DNA of 27,453 nt from CAYTCZ01 sp964436315 (GCA_964436315.1 CAYTCZ010000049.1:1-27453); one strand, 5' to 3'. Shown: positions 1-8,044, counted from the stretch's first letter. A program made the numbers and translations. The notes: generated by a model from the letters alone, not told the origin.

Positions 1-27
1 CTGCGCGAAGAAGCGAGTTCTTCCTAG
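1..27 (+). CDS. C-terminal tail of an upstream gene, probably the ABC importer ATPase (partial)
   Basis: Frame 1 reads LREEASSS and then TAG at 25-27, two bases before the permease ATG at 30. Only eight residues are visible, so the product cannot be read directly. In BmpA/YufNOPQ-type nucleoside importers the ATP-binding subunit commonly precedes two permease genes, so this is most likely its end. That identity is inferred from position alone. Confidence 0.45.
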   Translation: MREEASSS

Positions 28-29
28 GC

Positions 30-1232
30 ATGGCCTACAGGGCCGATAGCAAGCAGTCGGCGACTGCGGTTCTGACGGAGTGGTTCTCCACGCGGCTCGG
101 CGGGATCGTGACCCCGCTCGCCGCCACGGTGCTCGCATTCCTCATCGGCGGGCTCGTCGTGGCGGCGACGGGCGAGAACCCGCTCACGGCCTACAAGGCC
201 ATCTTCGAGGGAACCGGCCTGAATTGGTTCTTCCCCTGGGTCCAGGGGGATGCCCGCGCAGACGCCGCAAGAGATCTGCAGCAGACGCTCCTGGTGATGA
301 CCCCGCTGATCCTCACCGCATGCGCCGTCGCGTTCGCATTCCGCGCGGGCATGTTCAACATCGGCGGCCAGGGACAGCTCTGGGTGGGCCTGATCGCGGC
401 GATCTGGGTCGGGACGCATTTCTCGGGAACCCCGAGGCCCTTGCACATCCTGATGGCTCTCGGGGCCGCGCTGATCGCGGGCGGGATCTGGGGTGGGATT
501 GCGGGCCTCTTCAAAGCGACGACGGGCGCCCACGAGGTCATCTCGACGATCATGCTCAACTGGATCGCGATCTTTGTCGGCAAGTACTTATTCGAGATCG
601 GCGGTCCGCTTCAGGGGCCCCAAGAATCGATTCCCCGATCGGCCGAGGTGATCGAGTCGGCCCGGTTGTGGCAGATCTGGGGCGGGATCCAGGCTCTCCA
701 CGCCGGAATCTTCATCGCTCTCGTCGCCCTCGTCGTCTACCACTATCTCCTCAACAGGACGACAATCGGATACGAGGTTCGTGCGGTCGGGTTCAATCCC
801 GAGGCCGCCCGCTACAGCGGGATCTCCGTCAACAAGAACTACTTCTACGCCCTCGGAATTTCAGGCGCGTTTGCTGGGCTCGCGGGCGGGGTGGACGTAC
901 TCGGCTGGCGCTACGACGTGGACGTCTCGAACTTCGACACGAACACCGTCGGCTTCACGGGTATCGCCGTCGCGCTGCTCGGCCGCAATAAGGCGGTCGG
1001 CATCCTCTTCGCGTCGCTCCTGTTCGCGGCCCTGCAGGTCGGCACGTCCTCGCGTCAACTCGACCCCGAGATCTTCGACCCTGAACTCGCGAGTGACCTC
1101 GCGATCATGATCCAGGCCATGGTGATCTTCTTCGTCGGGGCAGAGCTCGTCATCGTCTACTTGTTCCGCGCCGGCAAGCTCGTGGTTCCGAAGCGACTGA
1201 AGCGTCAAGCAGAAGCTGAGGCCGAACGATGA
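30..1232 (+). CDS. ABC transporter permease, nucleoside/simple-sugar type (YufP-like)
   Basis: This 400-residue integral membrane protein has about ten hydrophobic segments and fits the BPD_transp_2 permease family, which forms half of the membrane channel of BmpA-type importers for nucleosides or related compounds. Family hallmarks include FNIGGQGQ near residue 110, the stretch TTGAHEVISTIMLNW near 164-178, and the cytoplasmic loop RAVGFNPEAARYSGI. The C-terminus is a short basic and acidic tail (KRLKRQAEAEAER). The start is an ATG just after the previous stop, and the 3' end overlaps the second permease by ATGA, so the two are translationally coupled. The substrate is inferred from the family; no binding protein is in the window. 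Family confidence is high and substrate confidence moderate. Confidence 0.9.
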   Translation: MAYRADSKQSATAVLTEWFSTRLGGIVTPLAATVLAFLIGGLVVAATGENPLTAYKAIFEGTGLNWFFPWVQGDARADAARDLQQTLLVMTPLILTACAVAFAFRAGMFNIGGQGQLWVGLIAAIWVGTHFSGTPRPLHILMALGAALIAGGIWGGIAGLFKATTGAHEVISTIMLNWIAIFVGKYLFEIGGPLQGPQESIPRSAEVIESARLWQIWGGIQALHAGIFIALVALVVYHYLLNRTTIGYEVRAVGFNPEAARYSGISVNKNYFYALGISGAFAGLAGGVDVLGWRYDVDVSNFDTNTVGFTGIAVALLGRNKAVGILFASLLFAALQVGTSSRQLDPEIFDPELASDLAIMIQAMVIFFVGAELVIVYLFRAGKLVVPKRLKRQAEAEAER

Positions 1233-2197
1233 GCACGCCGGAAGCCAGAATCGAGTCGGTCGGCGTCTGGGTCCGAAAGGCGACCGAGCCACGAACGATC
1301 GGGATCGTCGGCGTCGCGCTGGGGATCCTCGCTCTCTGGCTCGCGCTTCCGCCATGGACGCTTCGTAACCCCGGCGCCCCGGTTGCAGTCGGCTTCCTCG
1401 GGCTCGCATGCGGCGTCGCAGTGCTCCCACGAGGTGAGCGAAAGCTCGGCGGATTCGCGGTCGGTCTCGGCCTCCTCGGAATCGTCGGCGCGATCTGGCT
1501 TCAGACCAAGGACGCCGATACCCTCAACTCGATCCTGACCGCGGGCGTCTTGGCCGCGATGCTCCGCTTCGCGACACCACTCGCGTTCGCGGCTATGGGC
1601 GGGATCTTCTCGGAGCGCTCTGGCGTCGTCAACATCGGACTCGAAGGCATGATGCTCATGGGGGCCTTCTTCGCCGTCTGGGGCTCCGTCGTCACCGGGA
1701 GCTGGCTCGTGGGGCTCCTCATCGGGATGGCGGCCGGGGGAGCGTTGGCTTTCCTCCATGCGCTCTTCTCGATCACCTTCCGGTCCGACCAGATCGTGAG
1801 CGGCTTCGCCGTGAACTTCCTCGCGCTCGGGTTGACCGGCTTCTTGTTCGGCTCCCTCTTCCCCGACGGTATTCGGGACGAGGTCTCACGCGTCCCCAAC
1901 ATCACGCTCAGCTTCCTCGAGGACATCCCCGTGATCGGCGACTTCCTCTTCGACATCTTCGGGAATCTCTATCTCCTGATCTGGATCATGTTTGCGACTG
2001 TCATCGTCTCGTACATCGTGCTCTTCAAGACGCCGGCCGGCCTTCGCATTCGTTCGGTCGGCGAGCATCCAAAGGCGGCNNNNNNNNNNNNNNNNNNNNN
2101 NNNNNNNNNNNNNNNNNNNNNNNNNNNNNNNNNNNNNNNNNNNNNNNNNNNNNNNNNNNNNNNNNNNNNNNNNNNNNNNCCCTACATCAAGCAGTAG
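1229..2197 (+). CDS. ABC transporter permease, second subunit (YufQ-like), interrupted by an assembly gap
   Basis: This is the partner permease of the preceding gene, starting at the ATGA overlap. About 100 extra N-terminal residues carry roughly three hydrophobic segments before the conserved core. The core shows SERSGVVNIGLEGMMLMGAF and RSDQIVSGFAVNFLALG, followed by the family loop RSVGEHPKAA, where the sequence enters 100 N. After the gap, frame 1 of this gene continues PYIKQ and stops at 2195-2197, which resembles the usual C-terminal ending of this family. The gap therefore probably lies inside one gene. Family members normally have about 100 or more residues after the EHPKAA loop, whereas 100 N would hold only 33, so the gap is likely a placeholder. 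The protein forms the second half of the importer channel. Confidence 0.85.
   Translation: MSTPEARIESVGVWVRKATEPRTIGIVGVALGILALWLALPPWTLRNPGAPVAVGFLGLACGVAVLPRGERKLGGFAVGLGLLGIVGAIWLQTKDADTLNSILTAGVLAAMLRFATPLAFAAMGGIFSERSGVVNIGLEGMMLMGAFFAVWGSVVTGSWLVGLLIGMAAGGALAFLHALFSITFRSDQIVSGFAVNFLALGLTGFLFGSLFPDGIRDEVSRVPNITLSFLEDIPVIGDFLFDIFGNLYLLIWIMFATVIVSYIVLFKTPAGLRIRSVGEHPKAXXXXXXXXXXXXXXXXXXXXXXXXXXXXXXXXXXPYIKQ
2080..2179. other. Assembly gap of 100 N inside the second permease gene
   Basis: Exactly 100 N, the usual placeholder for a gap of unknown length. It removes the C-terminal membrane segments of the permease. In-frame continuation afterwards could be chance, but the residues PYIKQ fit the family's end. 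Confidence 0.98.
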
Positions 2198-2347
2198 AGG
2201 TACCGCGAACATCGCCCCGGGTGCATCGGGCGCGCGAAGTTTGCTCCGCGGATCGTTTCACTCTCACACGCATCAAAGCGGAACAACTGACGGAGATAAA
2301 TACCGCACGGAGCCCTAGGCAGGCCCGGGGTCATCCATGAGTCGGAA

Positions 2348-2374
2348 GAGGCCGCCTTCGGGGCGGTCTCTTTT
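2348..2374 (+). terminator. Intrinsic terminator of the ABC importer operon
   Basis: A 9-base-pair stem (GAGGCCGCC with GGCGGTCTC, one G-T pair) encloses the loop TTCGG and is followed directly by TTTT. It lies about 150 bases after the permease stop. Orientation is plus, because no T-run follows on the minus strand. Between 2198 and 2347 I see no credible gene. Confidence 0.9.
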
Positions 2375-2508
2375 CTGTTGGCGGTTGCCGGGCTTTACCT
2401 AGACGCAGAGGTCACCAGGTTGGACAATGCACATAGCTCAGGGCTACTAGCTCGCCGGAAGGGTGGAGCCGAGTTGAATGACGCGCTAAGTGGTACGGCC
2501 GGGGCCTG

Positions 2509-2655
2509 ATGTCCGTCTCTCGCTCCGCGGCACAACGAGCGCGGCGACTCGCTCGGAGACAGTGGCCGAGAGTTGCGCTATTCCTGATGGCCGTCGGCGG
2601 GGCGATCGTGATCCTCGGAGCGCTCGGGCTCCTCGGGGGTCTCTTCGGTGGCTGA
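2509..2655 (+). CDS. Small single-span membrane protein, 48 residues (unknown)
   Basis: This ATG frame of 48 codons begins MSVSRSAAQRARRLARRQWP and then turns into one hydrophobic helix rich in Gly, Ala, Ile and Leu, ending GGLFGG. Seven arginines before the helix and none after suggest an N-in topology. No strong Shine-Dalgarno is visible; a weak purine run (GGCCGGGG) sits just upstream. It stands alone between a terminator and a convergent small gene. I do not recognise the family. The clean basic-then-hydrophobic design is the main support, and a chance frame remains possible. Confidence 0.5.
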   Translation: MSVSRSAAQRARRLARRQWPRVALFLMAVGGAIVILGALGLLGGLFGG

Positions 2656-2721
2656 AGCGATCGCTACACCCACCCGCGTTCTCTGGACGAGTCGAGTCGA
2701 AGGCGTGAGGCCGGGCGCGAG

Positions 2722-2874
2722 CTAGAAGATCGCCCCGTGAACGCTCACGATGTGAACGATCGTCAACGCGAAGGCAACTCCGATGATGGTGAGCTTGAGG
2801 TACCACTCACGAGTGCGCTCGGATGTGAGCGTCAATGCGAATGCGCCGTGGCTCGTGTCTCCAGATGGTCTCAT
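2722..2874 (-). CDS. Small membrane protein, 50 residues (unknown)
   Basis: On the minus strand an ATG at 2874 opens a 50-codon frame beginning MRPSGDTSHGAFALTLTSER, then REWYLKLT and one hydrophobic helix (about residues 27-45), ending HGAIF. A good Shine-Dalgarno, AGGAG at 2882-2886, lies seven bases before the start, which strongly supports translation. A possible promoter lies further upstream: TTGCCT, 17 bases, TAACTG. The gene is convergent with the 48-residue gene at 2509 and divergent from the gene at 3150. The function is not recognised. The polar N-terminus with one helix suggests a small anchored or regulatory membrane peptide, which is inference. Confidence 0.7.
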   Translation of the reverse strand: MRPSGDTSHGAFALTLTSERTREWYLKLTIIGVAFALTIVHIVSVHGAIF

Positions 2875-3136
2875 AGGGCCGCTCCTATTTTTCCCGCAGT
2901 TAGCCCTTTACCTGTCGTCAGGCAAGACCAACGACCTGATCCCTCGAATGGGATGCGGCGATGCTCGGGTACCAATCCGGTGTCGACACGCTCTGTCTCT
3001 AAACTCCTGCACCTGACCGTTCTTGACCACCAACCGAATGGGGTCAGAGGATCCCATGGAAGTCGCTAGGGATGGCGCAGCCAGCCTCGAGAATGCGAAC
3101 CGCGCGCGGCAGTTCGATCGTGACGAGATCCGAGGC

Positions 3137-3142
3137 TAGGCT
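3137..3142 (+). promoter_or_regulatory. -10 box for the gene at 3150 (leaderless type)
   Basis: TAGGCT ends seven bases before the GTG at 3150. A transcript starting about seven bases downstream of a -10 box would begin at the start codon. The same arrangement recurs before many genes here. Confidence 0.5.
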
Positions 3143-3149
3143 CTTCCGC

Positions 3150-3476
3150 GTGAGAAACGCCAAGGCCGTCTTCTCGGTGTTCTTCAGCGGCGCGGCGCTC
3201 GGGGCGCTCGTGGTGGGCGCGCTCGGGGCTCGGTACCGCACGGATTTCGGAATCCAGGAGGTCGCGATCGCGGTCGGCGTCGCCTTCTGCCTCGGGGTCA
3301 TCGGCCTATCGCTCGCTCGGCGCGCCCGTTTCGACTACCAACGCTCGGTAGGGCGAATCGGGGGAAGGGGCATCGCCGCGCTCGGTCGACTCGCCGGAAC
3401 GGTGGCCATACTCGTTGCAACAACTGCGGGTCTCGCCTTCGGTGTGTTTGCCGTACTCACGTTTGTCCTCGACTGA
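3150..3476 (+). CDS. Small integral membrane protein, 108 residues (unknown)
   Basis: The reading frame is open from 3072, but GTG 3150 is chosen because TAGGCT sits seven bases upstream and the protein then begins with a short polar stretch, (M)RNAKAVFSVFFSGAALG, typical of a membrane protein start. Three hydrophobic segments follow: about residues 7-25, 37-54 and 85-107. A basic loop (ARRARFDYQRSVGRIGGRG) lies between the second and third. No family is recognised. It lies 75 bases before rodZ, which has its own -10 box, so co-regulation is uncertain. Alternative in-frame starts are GTG 3120 and ATG 3072. Confidence 0.65.
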   Translation: MRNAKAVFSVFFSGAALGALVVGALGARYRTDFGIQEVAIAVGVAFCLGVIGLSLARRARFDYQRSVGRIGGRGIAALGRLAGTVAILVATTAGLAFGVFAVLTFVLD

Positions 3477-3537
3477 GACCAGTCGCTCTCATACGGCGAG
3501 CCGTCTCGACTTCGGTGGAATCGCAACAAAAGGGCGC

Positions 3538-3543
3538 TAGAAT
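3538..3543 (+). promoter_or_regulatory. -10 box for rodZ
   Basis: TAGAAT, a near-consensus -10, ends eight bases before the GTG of rodZ at 3552. No convincing -35 is visible. It suggests a leaderless or nearly leaderless transcript. Confidence 0.6.
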
Positions 3544-3551
3544 CCTGGCCC

Positions 3552-4355
3552 GTGTTCGAGATCGGGAACAGCTTGCGGGATGCCCGACTTCGTCGAGGAA
3601 TCGATCTTGCCGAGGCCGAGGCGAAAACGAAGATCCGGGTCAAGTACCTCGAGGCGCTGGAAGACGAAGAGTTCGATGTCTTACCCGCTGAGACCTATGT
3701 AAAGGGATTTCTTCGCACGTACGCGGACTACCTCGGACTCGAGGGCCGCTTGTACGTCGAGGAGTACAACTCCCGCTTCGCAGCAGGGGACGAGCCAATT
3801 GCTCGCGAGCCCGCCTCGAAACCCTCCCGGGTGCGTTCGTCCGAGTCGAACTTCGTCGTAGTGGCACTCGCCGGGATCATTGCGATCACGGTTCTCGTCG
3901 TCGTGGCGTGGCAGTTTGGCGCCAATGGCGATTCCCCGCAGGACGAGGTCGACGCACTGATTGCGAGCCAGCCTGCCGAGATCACGCCGTTCGATCCGCC
4001 GGAACCGACACCGACGCCGGCCGAGCCGACAGTTGAACCTGAGGCGGAGCCCAATTCAGTCGAACCCGCACCTGCGACTCAGCCTGCTGTCGCGAAGCTT
4101 GTCCTCACAGCACAGAGAGGGCCTGTTTGGGTGTCGGTTCGCGAACGATCACCGACTGGTGACTTGCTCTACGAGGGGACGCTCGAGCAAGGCCAGAAGC
4201 AGCGGTTCGAGTCCGAGCGCCTTTGGCTCCAAGTCGGAGCTGCGGCCAATCTGGATGTGAAGCTCAACGGCAAGAAGGTCAAGAACTTCCCGAAATCCGA
4301 GGCAGTCGTCGTCGTCACGCCAAAGCGCGTCCGCACGGTCTCAGAGAGCGAGTAG
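3552..4355 (+). CDS. rodZ: RodZ-like cell-shape protein (HTH-TM-DUF4115)
   Basis: 267 residues from GTG. Residues 1-65 form an Xre-like helix-turn-helix of the RodZ type (FEIGNSLRDARLRRGIDLAE, then KYLEALEDEEFDVLPAETYV and GFLRTYADYLGL). One membrane helix lies at about 100-121. A Pro/Glu-rich linker (about 145-178) leads to an external DUF4115 beta domain (about 180-262, with VWVSVRE and KGKKVKNFP-like segments). In the family, the cytoplasmic HTH contacts the MreB cytoskeleton and helps wall elongation; in coccoid or MreB-free lineages the role is unclear, and mreB is not in this window. The stop at 4353-4355 lies one base before the cinA GTG, so the two are co-transcribed. Confidence 0.88.
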   Translation: MFEIGNSLRDARLRRGIDLAEAEAKTKIRVKYLEALEDEEFDVLPAETYVKGFLRTYADYLGLEGRLYVEEYNSRFAAGDEPIAREPASKPSRVRSSESNFVVVALAGIIAITVLVVVAWQFGANGDSPQDEVDALIASQPAEITPFDPPEPTPTPAEPTVEPEAEPNSVEPAPATQPAVAKLVLTAQRGPVWVSVRERSPTGDLLYEGTLEQGQKQRFESERLWLQVGAAANLDVKLNGKKVKNFPKSEAVVVVTPKRVRTVSESE

Positions 4356-4356
4356 C

Positions 4357-5643
4357 GTGGCAACGCCACCCCGGGCTGTCATCGTCGTGACTGGCAGCGA
4401 GTTAGTGCGCGGGGGCAGGCGCGACTTGAACGGCCCCTATCTCGCGCGCGAGCTCACCGCCCTCGGACTGGAACCGGCCGAGGTCGTTATTGTCAGTGAC
4501 CGGCCCGAAGAGCTCGAGCGGGCGGCGATCGACGCGCTGAAGGCGGATGTTGCTGTCTTCTCGGGCGGTCTCGGGCCGACGCACGATGACCGAACAGTCG
4601 AGTTCATGGCTCGTGCGGCCGGCCTCGGGCTCGAGGTCGATCCTGAACTCGAGGCCGAGATCGAATCCTTCTCTCGCGGCGTCGCGCGACGCTTGAATCG
4701 CACCTACCACGAGTTTTCGGCCGGGGTCACGAAGCAGGCGACGGTACCGGTGGGCGCGGTCTCGCTTGGTCTTGCCGGCACCGCCCCCGCTCTCCTGATG
4801 GAGCATGACGGCGGCGTTGCGATAGCTCTTCCCGGCCCACCAGGAGAACTTCGCCGCCTGTGGCCGGCGGCAGTCGAGCATCCCGCCTTCCGCCGGATAG
4901 CCGAGCGTGCGCGGCCACGGGAACATCGAGTGCTGCGCTTTTTCGGCCCGAGCGAGTCCGCAGTCGCGCAGGCCATTGAGGATGCCGGCGGCGACAGTGA
5001 TCAGACCGAGACGACAGTGTGCGCTCGTGATCTCGAAATCCACGTGGACCTCTTCGTCGAACCGGGTGGGGGAGATCGAGCGAGCACGCTTGAACAGGCA
5101 CTGATCAAGGCATTTCCGGAGCAGCTGTTCGCCCGGGACGAGCGCTCTATCGAGGAGATCGTCCTCGACCTCTGTCGAACGCAGAGGGTGAAACTCGCGA
5201 CGGCGGAGTCCTGCACCGGCGGCCTCGTGGGCGCTCGGATCACTGACATCCCCGGCGCGAGTGACGTCTATGCCGGGGGCGTCGTCGCGTACTCGAACGA
5301 GCTCAAGGCATCTCTCTTGGGCGTCGACACCGCGCTCCTCGATACGCATGGCGCTGTCTCTCCCGAGGTCGCCGCTGCGATGGCTTCCGGGGCCCGGCGG
5401 CACCTTGGCGCAGATGTTTCCATCGCGGTGACGGGGGTCGCGGGGCCGGATGGGGGAACCGAAGACAAGCCGGTCGGTCTGGTGTATCTGCACGCCGAGT
5501 CTCCGAGCGTGAGCCTTGCCCGAGACTTTCAGCTCCCGGGTGATCGGGAGGCTGTTCGAGCCCGGTCGGCAGTCGCCGCCATGCATCTCGTTCGCAGAGT
5601 TCTGGCGCGATCCGACACACAATCGCGTGCCGCAGCAAGGTAG
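4357..5643 (+). CDS. cinA: CinA: competence/damage-inducible protein with NMN amidase domain
   Basis: 428 residues, full length for CinA. The N-terminal half is a molybdopterin-binding-like (MoCF) domain with VTGSEL near 11-16 and GGLGPTHDD at 70-78. The C-terminal half is the PncC-type nicotinamide mononucleotide amidase domain with AESCTGG (Ser285 the expected catalytic residue), AYSNELKASLLGV and VTGVAGPDGGTEDKPVGLVY. The family cleaves NMN to nicotinate mononucleotide and, in the two-domain form, can hydrolyse ADP-ribose, so it serves NAD salvage. The start is GTG 4357, one base after the rodZ stop. cinA is widely linked to recA, which follows two genes later here. Confidence 0.95.
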   Translation: MATPPRAVIVVTGSELVRGGRRDLNGPYLARELTALGLEPAEVVIVSDRPEELERAAIDALKADVAVFSGGLGPTHDDRTVEFMARAAGLGLEVDPELEAEIESFSRGVARRLNRTYHEFSAGVTKQATVPVGAVSLGLAGTAPALLMEHDGGVAIALPGPPGELRRLWPAAVEHPAFRRIAERARPREHRVLRFFGPSESAVAQAIEDAGGDSDQTETTVCARDLEIHVDLFVEPGGGDRASTLEQALIKAFPEQLFARDERSIEEIVLDLCRTQRVKLATAESCTGGLVGARITDIPGASDVYAGGVVAYSNELKASLLGVDTALLDTHGAVSPEVAAAMASGARRHLGADVSIAVTGVAGPDGGTEDKPVGLVYLHAESPSVSLARDFQLPGDREAVRARSAVAAMHLVRRVLARSDTQSRAAAR

Positions 5644-6190
5644 CGTCTCAACGGATGAGCGCATCCGACTTTTCGTGGGTTTCCCGCTGCCTGAAGAACC
5701 CCTGCGAACGCTGGTCGCCTGGCAGGCATCGGAGTTGGGCGATCTCGACGATGTGCGGCTCGTCCCCCGCGAGAATCTCCACATCACGCTCGCATTTCTC
5801 GGCCATCGCCCGCTGCAAGAGGTGGGCCCGATCACCGGAGTTCTCGAGGCAGCTTGCGATGGCCGGCCACCACCGACGTTCACGCCAAAGCGGTATCGCG
5901 AGACCCGTAGCGTCGGAATGGTCATCTTCGACGACGAAGCTGATCGCGGCATGATCATTGCCGGTCGTGTTGGCAAGGGCCTCGAGAAACTCGGTGTCTA
6001 CAAGCGCGAACAACGGGTGTGGCTTGCTCATGCCACCGTCCTCCGTTTCAAGGGAGACCGTCCGAAGGCGCGGCCGCCGGTACCTGAACTCGGCGCCTTC
6101 AGTCCGTCCGGAGTCGCTCTTTATCATTCGGTGCTGCGGTCGAGCGGGGCGCAGTACGAGATTCTTCAGACGGTACGTTTAGGAGGTTAG
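5627..6190 (+). CDS. thpR: RNA 2',3'-cyclic phosphodiesterase (ThpR/LigT family)
   Basis: 187 residues from GTG 5627, overlapping the end of cinA by 17 bases. This is the latest plausible start before the conserved IRLFVGFPLPEE, although the frame is open from 5516. Both catalytic HxT motifs of the 2H phosphoesterase fold are present: HIT at 52-54 (LHITLAFLGH) and HAT at 135-137 (LAHATVLRFKG). The enzyme opens 2',3'-cyclic phosphate ends of RNA to 2'-phosphates; its cellular substrate is not settled. The last codons (GTA CGT TTA GGA GGT TAG) contain the Shine-Dalgarno of recA, so translation of the two genes is coupled. Confidence 0.9.
   Translation: MPQQGSVSTDERIRLFVGFPLPEEPLRTLVAWQASELGDLDDVRLVPRENLHITLAFLGHRPLQEVGPITGVLEAACDGRPPPTFTPKRYRETRSVGMVIFDDEADRGMIIAGRVGKGLEKLGVYKREQRVWLAHATVLRFKGDRPKARPPVPELGAFSPSGVALYHSVLRSSGAQYEILQTVRLGG
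6181..6186 (+). promoter_or_regulatory. Strong ribosome binding site for recA
   Basis: AGGAGG, six bases before the GTG at 6193, embedded in the last codons of thpR. It fixes the recA start. I see no LexA-type operator immediately upstream, so any SOS control would act at a promoter further up the operon. Confidence 0.85.
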
Positions 6191-6192
6191 CG

Positions 6193-7263
6193 GTGGACCG
6201 CGAGCAAGCACTCGAGGCCGCTCTGAGTCAGATCGAGCGGCAATATGGCAAAGGGTCGGTCATGAAGATGAGCGACCAGGCCCAGATCGCAACTCCCTCG
6301 ATCTCCACCGGATCCCTGTCGCTCGACCTTGCTCTCGGCGTCGGCGGCCTGCCGCGCGGTCGGATCGTCGAGATCTTCGGGCCCGAGGCGTCCGGAAAAA
6401 CGAGTCTTGTCTATCACGTGATTGCAGAAGCCCAGCGCAGAGGCGGAATCTGTGCGTTCGTCGACGCTGAGCATGCAATGGATCCGAACTACGCAAGACG
6501 GATCGGCGTCAACGTGGAAGATCTGCTCGTCTCGCAGCCTGACTTCGGCGAGCAGGCGCTCGAAATTACGGAGTTGCTGATCAGAAGCGGAGCCGTCGAT
6601 GTGATCGCCGTCGATTCGGTGGCAGCGCTCGTTCCGAAAGCTGAAATCGAAGGAGAGATGGGCGACAGTCATGTCGGCGCACAAGCGCGCCTGATGAGCC
6701 AAGCCCTTCGCAAACTCGCCGGAACGCTCAATCGCACTGGCACGGTCGCGATCTTCACGAATCAGTTGCGCGAGAAGATCGGCGTGATGTTCGGCAATCC
6801 GGAGACGACCCCGGGAGGCCGAGCGCTCAAGTTCTATTCATCCGTTCGCCTCGACATCCGCCGGATCGAGACGCTCAAAGAAGGAGTCGAAGCGATTGGA
6901 AACCGCGTCCGGGTCAAGGTCGTCAAAAACAAGGTCGCACCCCCCTTCAAGCAAGCCGAGTTCGACATCATTTACGGCGAAGGTATTTCGTGGGAAGGAA
7001 GCGTCCTCGAGGTGGGGCTCGAGCGGAAAATCGTCCAGAAGTCCGGCTCGTACTTCAGCTACGGCGACGAACGGCTTGGTCAGGGTCGACAAAACGCGAT
7101 CGCGTTCCTACGCGAGCATCCTGACGTCACGACGCACATCCTTCAGGGAGTCCAAGCGGAAGCCGGCCCGGAGGTTGTCATCTCATCCCGCCTCCTCCCG
7201 ACGGCTGTCGAGGACATTTCAGCTGAGGAGTCCGAGAGCGAGGTCGCAGTCGAGAACGCGTGA
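6193..7263 (+). CDS. recA: Recombinase RecA
   Basis: 356 residues, normal length. The ATP-binding P-loop GPEASGKT is at 63-70; AFVDAEHAMDP, QPDFGEQALEI, VIAVDSVAALVPKAEIEGEMGD (loop L1 side), TNQLREKIGVMFGNPETTPGG (loop L2) and the ALKFYSSVRLDIRR core follow. RecA coats single-stranded DNA, drives strand exchange and triggers LexA self-cleavage. The acidic C-terminal tail (SAEESESEVAVENA) is typical. No intein is present. It starts at GTG with a strong Shine-Dalgarno and shares a GTGA overlap with recX, forming a cinA-thpR-recA-recX unit. Confidence 0.99.
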   Translation: MDREQALEAALSQIERQYGKGSVMKMSDQAQIATPSISTGSLSLDLALGVGGLPRGRIVEIFGPEASGKTSLVYHVIAEAQRRGGICAFVDAEHAMDPNYARRIGVNVEDLLVSQPDFGEQALEITELLIRSGAVDVIAVDSVAALVPKAEIEGEMGDSHVGAQARLMSQALRKLAGTLNRTGTVAIFTNQLREKIGVMFGNPETTPGGRALKFYSSVRLDIRRIETLKEGVEAIGNRVRVKVVKNKVAPPFKQAEFDIIYGEGISWEGSVLEVGLERKIVQKSGSYFSYGDERLGQGRQNAIAFLREHPDVTTHILQGVQAEAGPEVVISSRLLPTAVEDISAEESESEVAVENA

Positions 7264-7856
7264 GCCGGGCTGGCGCGACCGTCACAGGCCTACAGCGCGT
7301 CCGGCCAGGCAAAGTGGCCGTGTACGTCGACGGCCGCCGCTGGCGACTCCTGTCTGACGAGACCATTCTCGCGGTCGGGCTGAAAACGGGCGATCAGCTT
7401 GACCGTTCGAAAATCCGTCTTCTCCGCGATCATCTTCGTCGCGAGGAGGCTCTCACCGCCGCGACACGGGCTCTGGGGCACCGCGATCTGTCGCGGTCGG
7501 CGTTGTCCGATCGCTTAGCCAGTGCCGGCATCGCCCCTGTTTACCGACGCGCGGCCTTGTCAACACTCGAGCATGGAGGACTCGTCGACGATCATCGAAC
7601 TGCCCGCATACACGCTCGGCGACTGGCCGAGCGCGGGTGGGGTGACGCGGCGATCGAGGAGCGATTGACGAGCGAGGGGATCGCCGAGGGTCCGGCACGC
7701 GAGGCACTTTCGCACCTCGAGCCCGAACACACGAGGATCGGGGAATTCGTGCCAGATTACGCCGACCGTCGGCGCTCCGCGGCGTATCTATCCCGAAGGG
7801 GATTTCAGTGGGAATCGATTGAGAGCGCCCTCGGGCTGGTAGACGAGGCTCCCTGA
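7260..7856 (+). CDS. recX: Regulatory protein RecX
   Basis: 198 residues, starting with GTG in the GTGA overlap with recA. Typical RecX layout: a beta N-terminus (VAVYVDGRRWRLLSDETILAV-like) and then helical repeats, including ALGHRDLSRSALSDRLASAG, ALSTLEHGGLVDDHRTARI, RLAERGWGDAAIEERLTSEG and AAYLSRRGFQWESIESAL. RecX binds inside the RecA filament groove and limits its activity. The overlap with recA keeps the two proteins in proportion. Sequence conservation is low in this family, so the call leans on both repeats and context. Confidence 0.92.
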   Translation: MSRAGATVTGLQRVRPGKVAVYVDGRRWRLLSDETILAVGLKTGDQLDRSKIRLLRDHLRREEALTAATRALGHRDLSRSALSDRLASAGIAPVYRRAALSTLEHGGLVDDHRTARIHARRLAERGWGDAAIEERLTSEGIAEGPAREALSHLEPEHTRIGEFVPDYADRRRSAAYLSRRGFQWESIESALGLVDEAP

Positions 7857-7863
7857 ATCGGGC

Positions 7864-7869
7864 TACGAT
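7864..7869 (+). promoter_or_regulatory. Possible -10 box for rny
   Basis: TACGAT lies eight bases after the recX stop. It matches the TACGAT/TANNNT boxes seen elsewhere in the window, but no start codon follows at 6-11 bases, so a transcript from here would have a leader of about 200 bases before rny. Confidence 0.4.
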
Positions 7870-8044
7870 AAGAGAAACAACAAAGCAACAAGTCGCCTGC
7901 ATTTGGAACGGCTTTCGCCGAATCGGAATAACGAACCGGACAAGAAGACGAAGATGAGAGCGAGCGAGACGTCACGGAGGATCTCCGCGGGAGGCTAGGA
8001 CCCGCAGCGCCGGGCGGTCGCTCGACCGATTCAAGATACGCCGT

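Noticed and set aside
4402..5976. 524-residue minus-strand frame opposite cinA and thpR
   Set aside because: A shadow of GC-rich codon use; the plus strand carries clear CinA and ThpR motifs.
6100..6192. LexA/SOS box before recA
   Set aside because: No GAAC...GTTC-type palindrome was found near recA; its translation signals are inside thpR, so any SOS site must be elsewhere.
7954..7998. 14-codon frame in the rny leader (MRASETSRRISAGG)
   Set aside because: No ribosome site and too short to separate from chance; noted only because it lies in a regulated leader.
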